Shown here one piece after another: positions 63,189 to 64,000 of a stretch of 64,000 bases of DNA. Position numbers and translations under genes: made by a program. The notes below the pieces were generated by a model. That model saw only the letters and a program-made list of their open reading frames with translations, was not told the origin of the DNA and did no database searches. Numbering within the stretch: the first letter of the stretch is position 1; each line of letters begins with the position of its first letter. Source of the DNA: Serratia proteamaculans (GTDB taxonomy: Bacteria; Pseudomonadota; Gammaproteobacteria; Enterobacterales; Enterobacteriaceae); NCBI RefSeq assembly GCF_008830365.1, contig NZ_WBKI01000006.1:1-64000 (forward strand). The letters are read 5' to 3'.

Positions 63189-63209
63189 GCCGGCCCACCT
63201 GGGGCCGGC
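63189..63209 (-). terminator. Stem-loop after ppiA
   Basis: GCCGGCCC (63189-63196) and GGGCCGGC (63202-63209) form a perfect 8-bp stem beyond the ppiA stop; only a short T-rich stretch (TTGCTTTCC) follows. Confidence 0.6.
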
Positions 63210-63218
63210 GCAAAATCA

Positions 63219-63788
63219 TTATGGCAGCACTTTCGCTGACAGAATGACGATAGGTTTGCTCGGAACATTTTGGTACGGACCTACGTTGCCGGTCGGCGCC
63301 TGGGAGATTTTATCTACCACGTCCATGCCTTTAACCACTTTGCCGAATACCGCGTAACCGAAGTCGCGCTGGCCGTGATCCAAGAAGGCGTTATCCGCCA
63401 CGTTGAGGAAGAACTGGCTGGTAGCGCTGTCTTTGTCGGCGGTACGTGCCATCGAAATGGTGCCGCGCAGATTGCGCAAGCCGTTATCCGCTTCGTTCTT
63501 GATTGGCGCCTGGGTGGATTTTTGCTGCATGTCTGCAGTAAAGCCACCGCCCTGAACCATAAAGCCCGGGATCACGCGGTGGAAAACGGTGTTGTTGTAA
63601 TAGCCGCTGTTCACGTAGTCGACGAAGTTCTTGGTGGAAACCGGAGCCTTCTGACTGTCGAGCGCCAATTCGATATTCCCTGCTGAGGTGGTCAGCATGA
63701 CATGAGTTTCACCGGCGGCGAGCGCGGCGGGTGCCATTGCTGTCAGGGAACACAGCGCAACGAAGGTCACTAAAGTACGTTTGAACAT
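63219..63788 (-). CDS. ppiA: Periplasmic cyclophilin-type prolyl isomerase PpiA
   Basis: A periplasmic peptidyl-prolyl cis-trans isomerase. The 189 residues open with a signal peptide ([20 protein letters not shown].., likely cut after ALA near residue 24) and then a cyclophilin domain with [13 protein letters not shown] and [10 protein letters not shown]. The ATG at 63788 is chosen because it marks the signal peptide; ten upstream codons are open. E. coli ppiA is activated by the Cpx envelope-stress system; a perfect CpxR box lies upstream here. Confidence 0.95.
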   Translation of the reverse strand: MFKRTLVTFVALCSLTAMAPAALAAGETHVMLTTSAGNIELALDSQKAPVSTKNFVDYVNSGYYNNTVFHRVIPGFMVQGGGFTADMQQKSTQAPIKNEADNGLRNLRGTISMARTADKDSATSQFFLNVADNAFLDHGQRDFGYAVFGKVVKGMDVVDKISQAPTGNVGPYQNVPSKPIVILSAKVLP

Positions 63789-63833
63789 TAACGGGTCCTT
63801 TCTCTGAGAGACAAACAACGGAAAAGCGCCTTG

Positions 63834-63862
63834 ATTCTAAAGAGCTGAACCTGCGAGTGCCA
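63834..63862 (-). promoter_or_regulatory. Candidate ppiA promoter
   Basis: On the minus strand TGGCAC (63857-63862) and TAGAAT (63834-63839) are 17 bp apart. The -35 is weak, as expected of an activator-dependent promoter, and the CpxR box begins 4 bp upstream. Confidence 0.5.
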
Positions 63863-63866
63863 GCCA

Positions 63867-63881
63867 TTTACCTATATTTAC
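63867..63881 (-). promoter_or_regulatory. CpxR box upstream of ppiA
   Basis: The minus strand reads GTAAA-TATAG-GTAAA, an exact match to the CpxR consensus GTAAA-N5-GTAAA. It lies just upstream of the candidate -35 and 79 bp from the ppiA ATG. E. coli ppiA is a known Cpx target. Confidence 0.75.
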
Positions 63882-64000
63882 GTAATAGTGGGACATATCT
63901 CAGTCAGCCCCGGATTTTACTGCCAAAAGTATGATCGCCTTAGACCTTTTTGCCAAATGCATCACGCATTTTTTGCCCTTTTTACGCCTTCGTCGCTTTT

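Overview
The window is a chromosomal segment of an enterobacterium. Gene order and protein sequences fit Serratia or a close relative in the Yersiniaceae. Most of it follows the E. coli K-12 stretch rrnD - yrdA - aroE - dprA/def/fmt - trkA - mscL - S10/spc/alpha ribosomal operons - str operon - tus - fkpA/slyX/slyD - kefGB - yheS - prkB - crp - argD - pabA - ppiA. No CRISPR array, prophage, insertion sequence or tRNA gene was recognised.

Layout: 1-419 holds the promoters and leader of an rRNA operon that leaves the window at its left edge (16S itself is outside). 420-10677 carries housekeeping genes: a gamma-carbonic-anhydrase-like protein, shikimate dehydrogenase, t6A synthesis, DprA, formyl-Met metabolism (def, fmt), rRNA methylation, K+ uptake, the MscL channel, the ribosome-rescue factor ArfA and the zinc sensor ZntR. 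10825-24481 is the block of alpha, spc and S10 operons, all on the minus strand, with conserved promoters, terminators and autoregulatory leaders visible. 24887-30161 holds bfr/bfd and the str operon (rpsL-rpsG-fusA-tuf). 30304-39322 holds tusBCD-yheO, fkpA, slyX, slyD, kefGB-yheV and yheS.

39338-50978 has no counterpart at this place in E. coli, where yheS is followed directly by yheT. It contains a taurine uptake and desulfonation operon (tauABCD), a LacI-controlled catabolic cluster (GNAT protein, NupG-family permease, two Gfo/Idh/MocA dehydrogenases flanking a xylose-isomerase-like TIM barrel protein) and a LysE exporter plus PhzF isomerase pair. The LacI-controlled cluster is the best candidate for an uncharacterised system: its five operon genes are tightly packed (two four-base overlaps), and a twin LacI-type operator with 32-bp phasing lies between the operon and its divergent regulator. 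The inferred scheme is import of a sugar- or cyclitol-like compound, NAD-dependent oxidation, isomerisation or cleavage, and a second oxidation or reduction; the substrate cannot be read from the sequence.

51097-63788 returns to the conserved backbone (yheT, yheU, prkB, yhfA, crp, yhfK, argD, pabA), but fic and yhfG, which sit near pabA in E. coli, are replaced by yjgR (HerA-like ATPase) and the pyruvate-sensing pair btsSR, followed by ppiA with a perfect CpxR box. Starts were trimmed from the longest reading frame wherever Shine-Dalgarno spacing, gene overlap or comparison with recalled E. coli proteins pointed to an internal codon. Family and E. coli comparisons are from memory; no database search was run.
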